A model generated the notes under the pieces. It was not told the DNA's origin and searched no databases. It worked only from the letters and a program-made list of their open reading frames with translations. The position numbers were made by a program, and so were the translations under genes. Below, in pieces: positions 24,501 to 35,375 of a stretch of DNA of 64,000 bases. Where the stretch lies: contig JAGVVL010000022.1 in NCBI GenBank assembly GCA_018287875.1, forward strand, positions 1 through 64,000, read 5' to 3'. Each line of letters starts with the position of its first letter. Position 1 is the stretch's first letter. Source of the DNA: Nigrospora sphaerica. Its lineage: Eukaryota; Ascomycota; Sordariomycetes; Amphisphaeriales; Apiosporaceae.

Positions 24501-25004
24501 CGCTGTCCTAACAGTACAAGACATAGCACAAAACAGCCAACGAGTATCATTAGAATAGACCCGACACAGAACGGCCACAGCCCAACCGGGAGAGCCATAC
24601 GTGGGACAGGATCAGGAGCGGACGTCGGACACGGCGCGGCCCACAAGCAGACGCGAGCAGCAAACCCCGCTGGGCACAGACTCTTAGACGCGATGCCCCG
24701 CCCACAATGGCCCCCGGCTGGTGGAAGCGCGCCTGGCCCCAACGGGCGCATACACGTAGAGGTCGGTATACGCAGGCTGGCACAGAGAAGGCCGTCGACA
24801 GAGACAAACAACGGCATATAAAGCAGCACATGCAGCGGTACAGGCAGGCCCCGCGCCGCAAGAGGTTCTAAGGGCTACTATGTACCACAAGGCCTCTAGG
24901 ACGGCAACCGTCCATCCGGTGAGGCAACGCAAGGAAACGGGAATGGAGGTCAGGGAGTTGACCGGCGACGTGAAGACGTAGCATAATGACGAGGCGAGCA
25001 CGAC

Positions 25005-25100
25005 TATGGACATACAGACATATAGACATACAGACATATAGACATACAGACATATAAACATGCAGACATATACACATACAGACATATAGACATACAAACA
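25005..25100. repeat. ACATACAGACATATAG microsatellite
   Basis: GACATATAGACATACA recurs about six times, followed by slightly changed units (AACATGCAGACATATACACA). It is a simple octamer-based tandem repeat. Confidence 0.9.
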
Positions 25101-25159
25101 CGCAGGACACTGTGAGCAGTTACGACCACCTAGCCCAAAACACATGGCGGCTACAGGCA

Positions 25160-25245
25160 CAAGGTGGAAGCTACATGGGACGAGGGATGCTACACGGGAT
25201 GAGGAATACTACACGGCACGAGGGATGCTACGCGGCACAAAGATG
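25160..25245. repeat. GGGATGCTACACGGGACGA tandem units, about 20 bp
   Basis: Four consecutive units of the form GG(G/C)A(C/T)GAGG(G/A)AT(G/A)CTACRC follow each other with point differences. It lies between the octamer microsatellite and the 30-bp minisatellite. Confidence 0.7.
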
Positions 25246-25429
25246 GGCGTTATGGTATGAGCAGTGGCATCATGTCAAGTATATTGCAGGCTCCCAAACT
25301 GGCATCAAACCTGTGGGGCAGGAGCGACTCCACTGCGTCGAGGGGCACAGCCTTCTGGCTATGCTGCATGAGGGCCTCGGACAGGAGATTCTCGGCTCTC
25401 GACTGAGGGGAGGGAAAAGAAGGCTTCCG

Positions 25430-25890
25430 AGTAAACGACATAGAGACGCCGGACAGGAGGTGCTCGACCGTCATCGGACGGGAGAGCTCGACTGTCATGG
25501 CAAGAGATGCTTGGCCATCATGCACAGGAGTCTCAACTGCCGTAGGGTAGGAGGTGCTCGACTGTCATGGTAAGAGATGCTTGGCCGTTATGGACAGGAG
25601 ATGCTCGATTTCCGTGGGACAGGAGACGCTCGGATGTCGTACACAAGAGATGCTCGACAGTCATGGGACAGGAGACCTCGACTGTCGTGGGACAGGAGAT
25701 CTTGATTGTCATGGACGAGATGCTCGACTGTCGTGGCAAGAGATGCTTAGCTGTCACGGACAGGCTTCTCAACCGCCATGGAACAGGAGACACATAGCTT
25801 TCGGGCATGAGATGCTCGACTGTCATAGGACAGGAGACTTTGATTGTTATAGACAGGAGTCTCAACCGTCATCGGAAAGGAGAGCTCGAC
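25430..25890. repeat. minisatellite, about 28-33 bp units around GACAGGAGATGCTCGACTG
   Basis: At least twelve imperfect units of GGACAGGAGATGCTCGACTGTCATG occur head to tail. An alternating variant (GGCAAGAGATGCTTGGCCAT) suggests a higher-order two-unit repeat in part of the array. All forward frames and one reverse frame are open through much of it because the units differ by substitution, so the apparent frames here are not evidence of genes. Confidence 0.85.
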
Positions 25891-26044
25891 GGTCTTGGAG
25901 GGAATGCGCCTCGCCGGAGACGCGCAGCAGAGGGAACAAAGCGCTCCAACCAGGACGACATCCGCCGTGAGAAGGCACAGGCCACACCAGGGTGGGAACT
26001 AAGCGTGCGACAGGAATGGGCACATCGGTAGGAAGACAACCGGC

Positions 26045-26275
26045 CGACAGAGTCTGTCGTGCCGGGCGGCGAACCTGCCTACAGGAGAGCCTCGACTGTA
26101 GGGGCACCCTTAAAAATGCAGGAGAGGATCGATCGACTGCGGTCCGTCGAGAAAAGCTCGTATGGAGTACGCGGCAGAACTCGTCGTGCCGGGAGGCGAA
26201 CCTGCCTACAGGAGAGTCTCGACTGTAGGGGCACCCTCGCAAACGCAGGAGAGTCTCGACTGCGACCTAGGCCGA
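26045..26275. repeat. two direct repeats of about 70 bp, 128 bp apart
   Basis: GTCGTGCCGGG(C/A)GGCGAACC starts both copies (about 26059 and 26187). Each goes on through a GCCTACAGGAGAG..TCGACTGTAGGGGCACCCT segment and ends at GCAGGAGAG. The ending resembles units of the minisatellite just upstream. Confidence 0.8.
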
Positions 26276-26469
26276 CCATCAGGAGCGTATCGACTGTGTG
26301 GCGCGTGGGCCCTCCATGGAAGCGCGTGGCCCCCGCTTAGTTGTTGCGCCTCGCGGCACGTGTGCGCCGAATGCGTCTCTACATCGGCTCTCCCTACCTC
26401 GAGGGAAGTAGGAAGATTTCCAGCCGGCGCCACGGAGGCTGTAGAGTCCGACCTCGCCCGCCGCCCATG

Positions 26470-26940
26470 GGGCGTACCCGCTGCATGGTTATTACGCCCA
26501 CCACCGGGAGCGAATCACCGGATGGATCGTTAGCCAACCACTAGGGTACAGAGCGCCTACATGGCTGTCGACCTACCACCCGGGACGAGGTCTCGGGGCG
26601 GATCACTGGCCTCCCGTGGGGTGCGCACACCCCATGGTGATTGCGCCTACCACCGGGAGCGAATCACCGGATGGATCGTTGGCTGGCTGCCCGCTAAGGC
26701 AGCCGTTAGCCTACCGCCCGGACGTGGGTCGTCAGCCCCCATGCAGTGTGCGAACTGCATGGTTATTGCGCCTACCATCGGGAGCGAGTCACCGTATGGA
26801 TCGTTGGCCAGCCACCAGGGTTAAAAGCGTCTACATGGCTGTCAGCCTACCGCCCGGACGCGGATCGTTGGCATCTCGTGGGGTGCGAACACCCCATGGT
26901 TGTTGGCCTACCACCCGATGTTGAACACCGGGCAAATCGT
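26470..26940. repeat. imperfect direct repeats around CACCGGGAGCGAATCACCGG
   Basis: The block GCATGGTTATT.CGCC(C/T)ACCA, followed by CGGGAGCGA.TCACCG.ATGGATCGTT, occurs near 26480, 26630 and 26755. It alternates with a second block, CTACATGGCTGTC..CCTACC and GTGGGGTGCG.ACACCCCATGGT. Unit spacing is about 130-150 bp. No coding role is evident. Confidence 0.75.
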
Positions 26941-27414
26941 GGGCCAGCTACCACAAGGACCAAAGTCAACTCTGAATGGCAACATACGTCCACTTGGACG
27001 GGCGAACCTGACGGAAGCACGAGGAGGGAAGGAAATCTCGTTCTTTACGGAGACGGCGGCCCCCTTATATAGCCATCGCGCGCTAGTGTCGCCGTACTTC
27101 CGGCGCCCGCCAAGACCCTGGCCACCGACGGGTCCCCAACCTCGTCTATGGCGCCCGCGAAGTCTTCCATAGCCTGTTCCGACCTAGCTACGCCGGCAGG
27201 GCGGGTCGATCGGCGGAATGCATATGGTGGGATCGATTGGGGCTCCTCGCCCCCTTAGGCTCCTCGCCCCTTGGGTTTTGCTCGCCTTGTGGCCCTGCCG
27301 CCTTTTCGGCTCCTCGCACCTGTTCGGCTCCTGGCATCTATCCGACGCCTGGGGCCCGGGTCGAATTCGGGCTGGGCTAGAAGCTACGTTTCAGCTTTAG
27401 TCTGCTGGACATGG

Positions 27415-27735
27415 TCACGTCCCGTCGGCCGCTATTGCTCTGCCTCTGCTTCTGTCTCTTCCTGGCCCCCTGCCTCCTCGTTCTGTCCCTCTCCCTCTCG
27501 GTCTGTCTCTTCCGGGTCCCCTGCCCCCCTCTCTCTTACTCTGTTCCTCCCTTCTGTTCCTCCCTCCCATTCTGTCCCTCTCCCACCCTCTCGTTCTATC
27601 TCTTCCTGGCCCCTTCGCTCGCCCCTTCCCTCTCCCCTTCCCCCTCCCTCTCGTTCTATCTCTTCTTAGTCCATTGATCTCCCTTCCTGTCCCCTTCCCT
27701 CGCCCCTTCTCCTCTCCCCCCTTGTTCTTCCACCC
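27415..27735. repeat. polypyrimidine tract, about 320 bp
   Basis: The forward strand is almost entirely C and T with recurring CCCTCTCGTTCTATCTCTTC and CCCCTTCCCTC phrases. Long mirror-type polypyrimidine runs of this sort can adopt triplex (H-DNA) structure; that is general knowledge, not shown here. Confidence 0.85.
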
Positions 27736-28242
27736 TTTTTACACTGACTGTGCCTGTTTTGGTCAATTCCCGCCGACACTACCCGTTTGGTCTTCCTCAC
27801 TCTGCTCTTCGAATTCATCTGCACTCGTTTTACCCAGTAATGATGTGGCCGGCCTTCTCGTCCTATCCTGCCGGCACACCGAATCCGTACACCGCACCGC
27901 CGTATCCACCGTCGCCCAGCTCTGCTGATGACCCACTGTAGTACCATGTTACGTTCGTGCCGATGCTCGTCGTGGTGAGCTAGCAGCCTCTTCCTTGCTA
28001 AGCGAGGCAACCACATTAGTCCTTGGCACCATCGTTCGGTGCCCCTCGTCAGAGAGGAAGAGCCGACCGACATGGCCTGGCCCTGCGACGGCGGGGCTAC
28101 TGCTTTGGCTCGTTCCAACGGCTGCGGGGCTGCGCCCCTCTACGCTAGCTCGCCAGTGGAAATCCACGGGACGGCGGTTAGCACAGCCGCTGCTTGGCCG
28201 CAACTAGTCCTAGGCGCGCACTGCAGGCGCTTCTTGGTTCGG

Positions 28243-29865
28243 TCATCCTGGCAATAGAAATCCTTACTGGCAAGATCTGCATATTCTACCGCTAATAAGC
28301 GCTGTCGGCAAAGCGGATGCAACCATGCCTACTTAGGTCCCGCAGAGCTTGGCGGGGCGCCATAGCCTGTTTCGGCTACTAGCCTGACTGTCTGTCAAGC
28401 TGGTTTTGAACCCTGTTTTATCCCTTGTCCTTCGGTTCGGGAGCCAAACTGTCGGGACGCGCTCCTCCTCTTATTGGTCCTTCGTCCCACTAACAAACTG
28501 CCGTCCGCTTTTCGCCCTCACCGAGGCTCGGCTAGCTCATCATAAGCATGTTCGGAGCCCTAAGAGGTAATTCGTAGCGGACGTCCACGGGACGTAACGA
28601 TTGGTAGCCGCGACCCACGCTTAACTGTCGGCCCTCCTCCGCGCCGGATCGAAACGGGCAGATACCGGTGTGCTATGGGCGACTTCGCCTACTTGTCCGG
28701 ACTAGGGGCTTGCCGAAGAGCCCCACGCTTACCCAAGAGAAATAAACACAATATCCGGAGCGCTAACATTCCTATGCTCTTGCCGCTACGCCACAGCTTA
28801 GTAGGCAGCACAATCGCACGCCGGGGTGGATACTAGCTGGCTGCTAGAGTCTAGACCCAGTTAGGCGCGCCGTTGGGTGACCATGCGTGCTTCGGGGCTC
28901 CGCTAGCTGTGCCGATCCCATCCCCATGGGCATAGGGCGGCTCGGCACCATGCTCATCGTGGCCTCGAACGAATGCCGCCAAGAGGTTGGTTCGTCCGCG
29001 TCTGTTGCCTGCCCTATGATGGCCTATGACGCCCGAAGAGAGGGTCACGCTGCCAATAGTCGCATGCGCAATGCAACGTCCTACATCTGTGAGCGGGGTC
29101 ACGTTATCTAGGAGGACCATTCCGGTTCGCGAACCATTCTGTCGGTACGCATGACGCGCGTTCCATCGCCCCCAACACGTGTCGATCCTTTCCTGAGACA
29201 ACGTGGGCAGGCAGGGCGCCAGAGAGAACAACATTCCAGTGCCACCCCTGTTCGTCTCGCACGTCAGTTGGACAACCGATTTCGCCTTCCACGGACAGCA
29301 GGCTCGTTGCTTGCCCCGCACCCGTCGCGACGAAGCCAAGCGGTTCTGATTCCCTGGATCCCTGGCCGACAATGAGCACCCCTGGCTTCGGGTGCAAGGA
29401 TACCACGCGACGCCGGATGCTTTCGGTGCGTCGTCCGGCCGCCAGGTGAAGTAAGTGCTAGGCGCCTATCGTCGAAGGCGGAGGGGGAGGGGGAGGGGGC
29501 ACCCACCGTTGCTGGAATGTAAGGTGGCTGTTGCACCTGTCCGATGGCCTTGACCAAGTAAAAAGCTGGCCAGGTGCGATGTTTTCGATGCGGTCTGTGC
29601 AGCCAGCGCGGTTAAAAGCAGGCACAGACGCGCTAGGGATGCAGGCGCACCATGAGGCCGATGCACTGGTCATGCAGCTGTCACCAACAGCGAGTGCTTT
29701 CGTCTTGGCCCCAAAGTTTCCCTGATTCACGATGCCGTACTTATCGTCGCCAAGATTGGGCTTTAGCGGTGAGTGAGTGGCCCGGTAGCATACCGAACCG
29801 CGCGTTGTGGAATGGAGGCTTCCTGTGGCCTGCACGGCCCTGCTAAACGCAAGTCGCGCGGATAT
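28243..29865 (+). repeat. segmental duplication, copy 1
   Basis: From GAAATCCTTACTGGCAAGA to TCGCGCGGATA this segment aligns with 32985-35372 in the same orientation. Shared anchors include GGTCCTTCGTCC, GGCGCGCCGTTG, AATAGTCGCATGCGCAATGC and the TATCTAGGAGGACCATTCCG block. Differences are mostly G/A and C/T. No open frame is conserved between the copies, so it looks like a non-coding or long-dead repeat. Copy 1 holds the empty site that corresponds to the solo LTR in copy 2 (near 29520). Confidence 0.8.
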
Positions 29866-30487
29866 TCTTGTTCAAACCAACGTGACGCATCTGCCGTTCC
29901 GCGAGTGCTACAGAGCTTGTCAAGGGGATCGCAATGATCTGATTAAGGGTCAGATGGGATGTTGTTGGTTCTATTGATTTTTTGCCAGTTCAAGGTAGCA
30001 AACATCATCGGACATGGCTTCAAGGGCTTCACCTGGACGTGCTACATCCGCCCTATTTAATGCATTAACATGTTGTTATATTCGGTGTAGGCCGACAAGA
30101 AACCCATATGCTGGGCAATTTGTGTATAGCAAACGGCAATATAACATGAGTGTCGTTTGCTATGTTCCATTTCTCGTAACACAGACCCAGGTAACCATAT
30201 AGCGGCGTTGCAAAGACCGTATAACGTAGAACAACAGACCAAATTCACGACGCTAACCTCCAGACTTTCGAACGTCGCTCTTCCTTACGTTCCAATTCAA
30301 TGCACTCAGAGGTACAGTCAGGTACGACACCGGTTTGTCTTCCTTCTGAACTCTCCTCTAACCCCGTGAACGCGGCCATTGAAATTTCGTAGCTAAACTG
30401 TATCCGCACTATAACGACCCCACCACCCCTGCGCTTTGAACGAGTCATGAAGATAGTTTGTGGTAGTTCCTGACCACGAACTACAAC
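29866..30487. other. AT-richer spacer without a supported gene
   Basis: Composition shifts to lower GC than the flanks. The reverse frame at 30245-30571 overlaps the end of the paralogue in another frame and is probably a shadow. No repeat is seen. Confidence 0.4.
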
Positions 30488-30770
30488 CCCAATAAAGTCG
30501 GATCCAATGTCTCCGGCCCTTTGAAGAACACCATAGATTCCTCTAGGGCTTTCGTCAGACCTGCAGCCCACTCTTGTTGTTTGATGACCGAATTCTGGTG
30601 CCTATATCATGGTTAGCAAGATCAAGCATACCAACGATGTGACATATGAAGTATATTTTCATCTAGGACGCTCAACGCCAGGTTTTTGTTAGTAAGCACC
30701 TTAACGTCAGTCTTTGAGTGTGTATCTCTAACCCATTGAGTGCTTGCTTAGGGGATACGACCACTTACAC
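30488..30770 (-). pseudogene. inverted, diverged paralogue of the coiled-coil gene at 31959-32407
   Basis: The reverse strand reads KNLALSVLDEN, then an intron-like GTATGC...GCTAACCATGATATAG, then SVIKQQEWAAGLTKALEES and LDPTLLGL before a stop at about 30488. The intact gene has KNLSFVGADRE, an intron with the same phase and branch (GTAAGC...GCTAAC...AAAG), then NVVKEQRDWAEDLKRVMERS and LDPTLLQF. Order, phase and spacing agree, which supports common descent. The N-terminal exons of the paralogue are not clear. It may still be expressed, but the region is degraded. Confidence 0.55.
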
Positions 30771-30774
30771 TGGA

Positions 30775-31106
30775 TAAAGCAATGCTATCCCAACGCGCCG
30801 TATCGGCTGGCTACCGGGTGATTTCGTGCGGTGTTCTGTGTGCCATGGGCTTTTCATTGCTCCAACAGGAATACAAGCCTCGTTCGTGCTGAAATGGACC
30901 CATTCTGGGTCATGCCTATTCCTAAATCGAGTGAACATGGTTTGATCGAGCCCATCAATAGTCTGATGGCTCCCTAGAAAGCGATCGCGGAACATGAAAG
31001 GGTGAATGAGGGGCGTCCACTGATTTTGGAATGCATGGCGGCTGCTGCGCCAATCCGATGATCTTTGCCCAATGAAAACTGGGTAAGGCATGTTGTTTTC
31101 AGAGCG
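30775..31106 (-). CDS. possible upstream exon of the inverted paralogue, unrecognised
   Basis: A reverse-strand open frame starts after an acceptor-like TTGTTACAG near 31107 and ends at a donor-like GTAAGT at about 30768. Its composition is protein-like (FRDRFLGSHQ, FTRFRNRHDPEWVHF), and it is preceded by nothing recognisable. The splice to the downstream block is not phase-clean. I list it as an exon candidate only. Confidence 0.25.
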
Positions 31107-31958
31107 GCCCCTGTAACAAGGGCAATTCAAGGTAATCCCAGGCGCCCCATGTATGCAACTCTAACCAACGGCTAGTACTCCCACCTTAGACCCATACAGT
31201 GGAGCATATTAACCGGTCATGTCGAGCGGATTTGTTCTTCCCGTAATAGGTTGCTCGTTTCTACCACGCTAAGCTCTAGACACCAGGCTTCTGGAAAGAC
31301 TTGTCATTGAGACCTGTCCAGCGACAAGGGAATCAAATCACCACCGCTTTTTTCTAGGTCCGGCCTTGTAATACAAAGGACGAACCACTGATTAAGTAAA
31401 GCATAGCAAGGGCGAGTACGACCAAGACAAGGGAATCTACCAACTTGAAGAGTCAATCAAGCTCTGCGATGGAAGGAAAAGCAATGTCACGAATACTGAT
31501 ATTTCACTCCTGACAATGTTTGGTTTACGCGACCCTGTCGATGGCTCGTAAAATCTAGGTTGCTGAGTCCCACAAGGCGCAGGGTCACGTTGATCGTGAT
31601 CATCAAATAAGGAACGTACCAATACGTGCCACAGCACCACTAGTCTGAAATATTCTGCAGTGTTAGCCCGAGAAAGGGGTATAGAACGGGGGTCAACGGC
31701 CCAGCTCTCTATTTAAAGGCGGTTAAGTCCGGGTTTTGAGGACTTCGCAATACCCATCGGGCCACCTTGCAGCCATGGACCATTATCAGCATCACTCTGG
31801 ACGCGCACCTGGCCAACAAGCCACTGGGAGCCACCTGCACCGCCGGCGACGACCCCGTCAGGTTCACTATCCGGAGTTTAGGGGAAATAACGTCAGCTTT
31901 GACCCTGAACAAGACCCACGAATACCCCTCAGTCACTCGCCCAGCACAAGCGAGAGCA

Positions 31959-32407
31959 ATGCCAGAAGTAGAACCGCGTAAGTTATAACGCAGTAGACTA
32001 CATAGAACTGTGCTAACATTACTAAAGTACAGGCATGTCGCTTATAGAAGAGCTAAGACACCTTAGGGAGCAGCTCGCAAGGCTCGAAGCTAAGTGAGTT
32101 CATCCACCGTCGCAGGGTAGGATCAGTATGACTTACAGAGCCACCAATTCGGAGGGTCGATACTATGTACGCAAATCTTAGAGGGAAAAATCTCAGCTTC
32201 GTTGGAGCTGACAGAGAATTTAGGGTACAGGAGAATAGAGAAGGGTAAGCATTCGCGGATGGTCATGAAAGGCGCTAACCAGTATAAAGGCTTCAGAATG
32301 TGGTGAAGGAACAGAGAGACTGGGCTGAAGACTTGAAACGGGTCATGGAGCGATCGTTGTCCTTCGATCAGGACGAGGGACTAGATCCAACATTGTTGCA
32401 ATTTTAG
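31959..32407 (+). CDS. small coiled-coil protein gene with three introns
   Basis: No single open frame shows this gene; it appears only when introns are removed. Intron 1 is 31978-32032 (GTAAGT, GCTAAC, ACAG), intron 2 is 32094-32154 (GTGAGT, GGAG) and intron 3 is 32245-32289 (GTAAGC, GCTAAC, AAAG). The spliced frame is exactly divisible by three and gives about 95 residues from ATG 31959 to TAG 32405-32407. It is strongly helical, with heptad-like IEELRHLREQLARLEAKVD near the start and QRDWAEDLKRVMERSLSF near the end. The open frame upstream of 31959 reaches 31740, so more N-terminal protein may exist; a TATA-like TATTTAAAG lies at 31710. The function is unknown. A diverged inverted paralogue lies 1.3 kb away. 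Confidence 0.6.
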
Positions 32408-32984
32408 TTCAATGGGAGTGGCCTTTACCGGGACCCGCGTGGCCTACATGAAGAAAGGTTTTGTAGAATTAAGTTCCATGCAGTGGTGTTTACATGATTC
32501 TAAGAGCTATACTGGTAACGTCGAAGGTGTGCTGACAAGGGGGATCATCAATAGTATCTATCTGGAATCGTGTACTGTCTGTCAAAGCTGCGCCGCAGCC
32601 TGTTGTCCTGTCTGGGCCTAGGGTTTTTGTCAGTCATCGAAAAGTCCATTCTGCTTGGCGCACAGAGAAAGGACACGGCTGATAAGGCCATGTTCGGTAC
32701 TACTAACGATTGGGTTTGGGCTATATAGTGCTCACCTCAAAGCGGCCTTTCTGAGTGAGGGCGTCGATGTGTCAGTGTAAAGCGAAGCGTACACGTGATT
32801 GGCTGCTGCAAAGAAAGAGTGGGAAGGGGGCATCGTAAGGTCCCTGCTCTCACATGACTTCCTGGCACCGTCTTTTGGTATTCAGTGTAGTTGGGAGAAC
32901 ATCTGTCGACCCGCTTAGTAATAATCAGGTAGTCTTAAGTGAGTACTGCAGGACGCTTGCTTGTTCGTCGTGGTGTCCTCCTCC
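32408..32984. other. spacer between the coiled-coil gene and duplication copy 2
   Basis: A 69-codon forward frame at 32412-32621 has no recognisable feature apart from a Cys-rich end. Nothing else is seen. Confidence 0.4.
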
Positions 32985-34269
32985 TAGCGATTGAAATCCT
33001 TGCCGACAAGACCATGCATTCCACCACTCATTAGCGCTGCCAGGCAAAGCTAATGCAACGATGTCTACTATAGTTGCCGCTAAGCTTAGCAAAGATGCCA
33101 TAGCCCGTTACGACAGCCAACCTTACCGTTTTGGGTAAGGTCTGTACTGTTCCTGTTTTGTTCCTTGCCTTTCGGTTGGGGAGCCAAATTGTCGGGACGT
33201 GCTCCCTCCTCTCATTGGTCCTTCGTCCAACGAATACACCGCCCTCACCGAGGAAGTCGGCCGCACGGATAGGGGCTGAAGCTAGAGTCGGCTCGCTCAG
33301 CACGAGTGTGTTCGGAGCTCCAAGAGATAACTCGTAACGAACGCCCATGGAACGCAACGGTTGGGAGCCGCGATCCATGCTTGACTGTTGCCCGCCTCCG
33401 TGCTGGATCGAAACAGGCCAGATACCGCTATGCTACGGGCTACTTCACCTGCTCTTCCGGACTATGGGCTTACCAAAAGGCCCCACACTATCCCTGGTGG
33501 AATGAGTACAATGTCCGGTGCGTTAGCATTCCTATGCCCTTGCCGTTACGCCTTCCTCTCGGTCTGGTTGGGTGTGTCGAAGGTCAAGCAAACCAGAAAT
33601 GTGACCAATTCTCCATGACTCGTGCTCCTACCTCGACGCTAAGCGCTAATGCTGTTGGCAGTGAGAACCTGTTGCAGCAGCCCCTGCGGAGCGGATCTCC
33701 GGATGTGTTGAGTGCTTCCGTATGGAGCTACGTCCTATTATTGCACCGGATGATGTGGCACTGCCCCAGGGTGCTCCAAATCTCCGCATCCAGCTTGCGT
33801 CCTTTGTTCCTGGCCAGGTATTGTTGTGGTTATGAGGGACCACCGTCCTAACATCCACGTCCTACCTGGAATCCTACTCGCTTCAGAAGAGGACTTGACG
33901 GAAGTAACCAGCCCGGGCTAGCACCACCATACGCAGCGGTGGATACTTGCTGGCTCATGGAGTCTGGACCCAGTTGGGCGCGCCGTTGAATGACCATGCG
34001 CGCATCAGAGCTCCACCAGCAGTGCCGATCTCACCCCCATGGGCACAGGGCTGCTCCGAACCATGCTCATCGTGGACTCAAACGAATGCCGCCAAGCGGT
34101 TGGCTCGTCTGCGTTTGTTGCCTGCCATAGGATGACCCTATGATTCTCGAAGAGAGGGTTACGCTGCCAATAGTCGCATGCGCAATGCAACGTCCTACAT
34201 CTATAAGCGGGGTCACATTATCTAGGAGGACCATTCCGGTTCGTATAAAGGTCACGACCCCTGGCCCCA

Positions 34270-34620
34270 CGCCAGGTTCGCGAACCATTCTGTCGGTACG
34301 CACGACGCGCATTCCATCGCCCTCAATACGCGTCGATCCCTTCCTAAGACGATGTGAGCAGACAGGGCGCTAGAGAGAACAACATTCCAGTGCCATCCCT
34401 GTCCGGCTCGGACGGAAACGCGAGGGAGTGCTTCGCCCCCGGCGCCAACGGAATTAGACCGGACCAGAGGGCGCGAAGGCGCGAAATCCGACATCATTAG
34501 TACGCAAGACGTGCATTCCATCGCCTTCGGCACGCGTCGATCCATACCTAGGAAGACAGAGCAGCCAGGGTTCCAGAGAGAACGACATTCCAGTGCCATC
34601 CTTGTCCGGCCCGCACGGCG
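34270..34620. repeat. internal tandem duplication, about 110 bp units 225 bp apart
   Basis: The block from GTACGCA.GACG.GCATTCCATCGCC through ACATTCCAGTGCCATCC.TGTCCGG occurs at about 34295-34410 and again at 34500-34615. Copy 1 of the larger duplication has this block only once (about 29145-29250). Confidence 0.75.
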
Positions 34621-34840
34621 CGAGATCCGACATTACTGGCATCGATAGCCTGCCTCGCAAGCAGTCTGGTTCCTTAGACCCCAGGCCGACAATGGCCACG
34701 CCTGGCGGTCGGTGCAAGGATGCCCTCGCGACACCAGGTGCGTGCGGTGCGTCGTCCAGCCACCTCGTGAAACGAGTGCTAGGCGCCCATCGTGGAAGGG
34801 GAGGGGAGAGGGTGCACCCACCGTTACTGGAATGTAAGGT

Positions 34841-35045
34841 TGTCGCACTAGAGGGAGCGTGGCAAGCGAAGGGATAAGGTTCTTCCATTAGAAAGGATAA
34901 AAGAAAGAGAGGGATGCCGGAAGGGCAGTCTATATGCACTTAGCTGGGCGTCTGTCCCCACCTGCTCACATACTGGACCCGTGCCAGGTCCAGTAGCTCA
35001 AGTGACCTTATGTGCGAATACTGTGAATAGCCTCACATTGCCACA
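34841..35045 (-). mobile_element. solo LTR with 5-bp target site duplication
   Basis: Read on the reverse strand it runs TGTGGCAATGTGAGGC...AGTGCGACA. It is flanked on the forward strand by AAGGT at 34836-34840 and AAGGT at 35046-35050. The matching spot in duplication copy 1 (GGAATGTAAGGTGGCTGTTGC near 29512-29535) lacks the insert, giving a natural empty site. It contains the TATATAGACTGCC block found in the LTR at 14839. It is a recombination product of a full element inserted after the segmental duplication. Confidence 0.93.
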
Positions 35046-35375
35046 AAGGTGCTGTTGCACCTATCCGATGGCCTCGGCCAAGTGGAAAGCTGGCCATGTG
35101 AGATTTCCTCGATACGGTCTTTGTACCCAGAGCGGCTAAAGGCAGGCGCAGGCGCACCAGAATGCAGTCGCACTATTGAGGCAGCTGTCACCAGCAGCGA
35201 GTGCTTTCATCTTGACCCCGAATTTTCCCAGTCCACGATGCTGTATTATTATCACCACGATGTATCGCTAAGCGGCGACTGGCCTGGAAGAGTACTGAGC
35301 CGCGTATCGTGACGTGGAGGCTACCTATGGTCTGCGCGGTCCAGCTCCGCGCATGTCGCGCGGATACTCACTGAC

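Larger units (their letters stand above)
32985..35372 (+). repeat. segmental duplication, copy 2
   Basis: It matches 28243-29865 but is longer because it contains a segment of about 370 bp that is absent from copy 1 (roughly 33553-33925), an internal tandem duplication (34270-34620) and a solo LTR (34841-35045). Divergence is mainly by transitions. No gene is conserved across the copies. Confidence 0.8.

Noticed and set aside
25112..26340. Several open frames of 90-150 codons
   Set aside because: They run through minisatellite units on both strands and have only repeat-derived composition.
32930..35372. Possibility that the duplication is a bacterial-type insertion sequence or carries a transposase
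   Set aside because: No transposase motif, terminal inverted repeat or conserved frame is visible in either copy.
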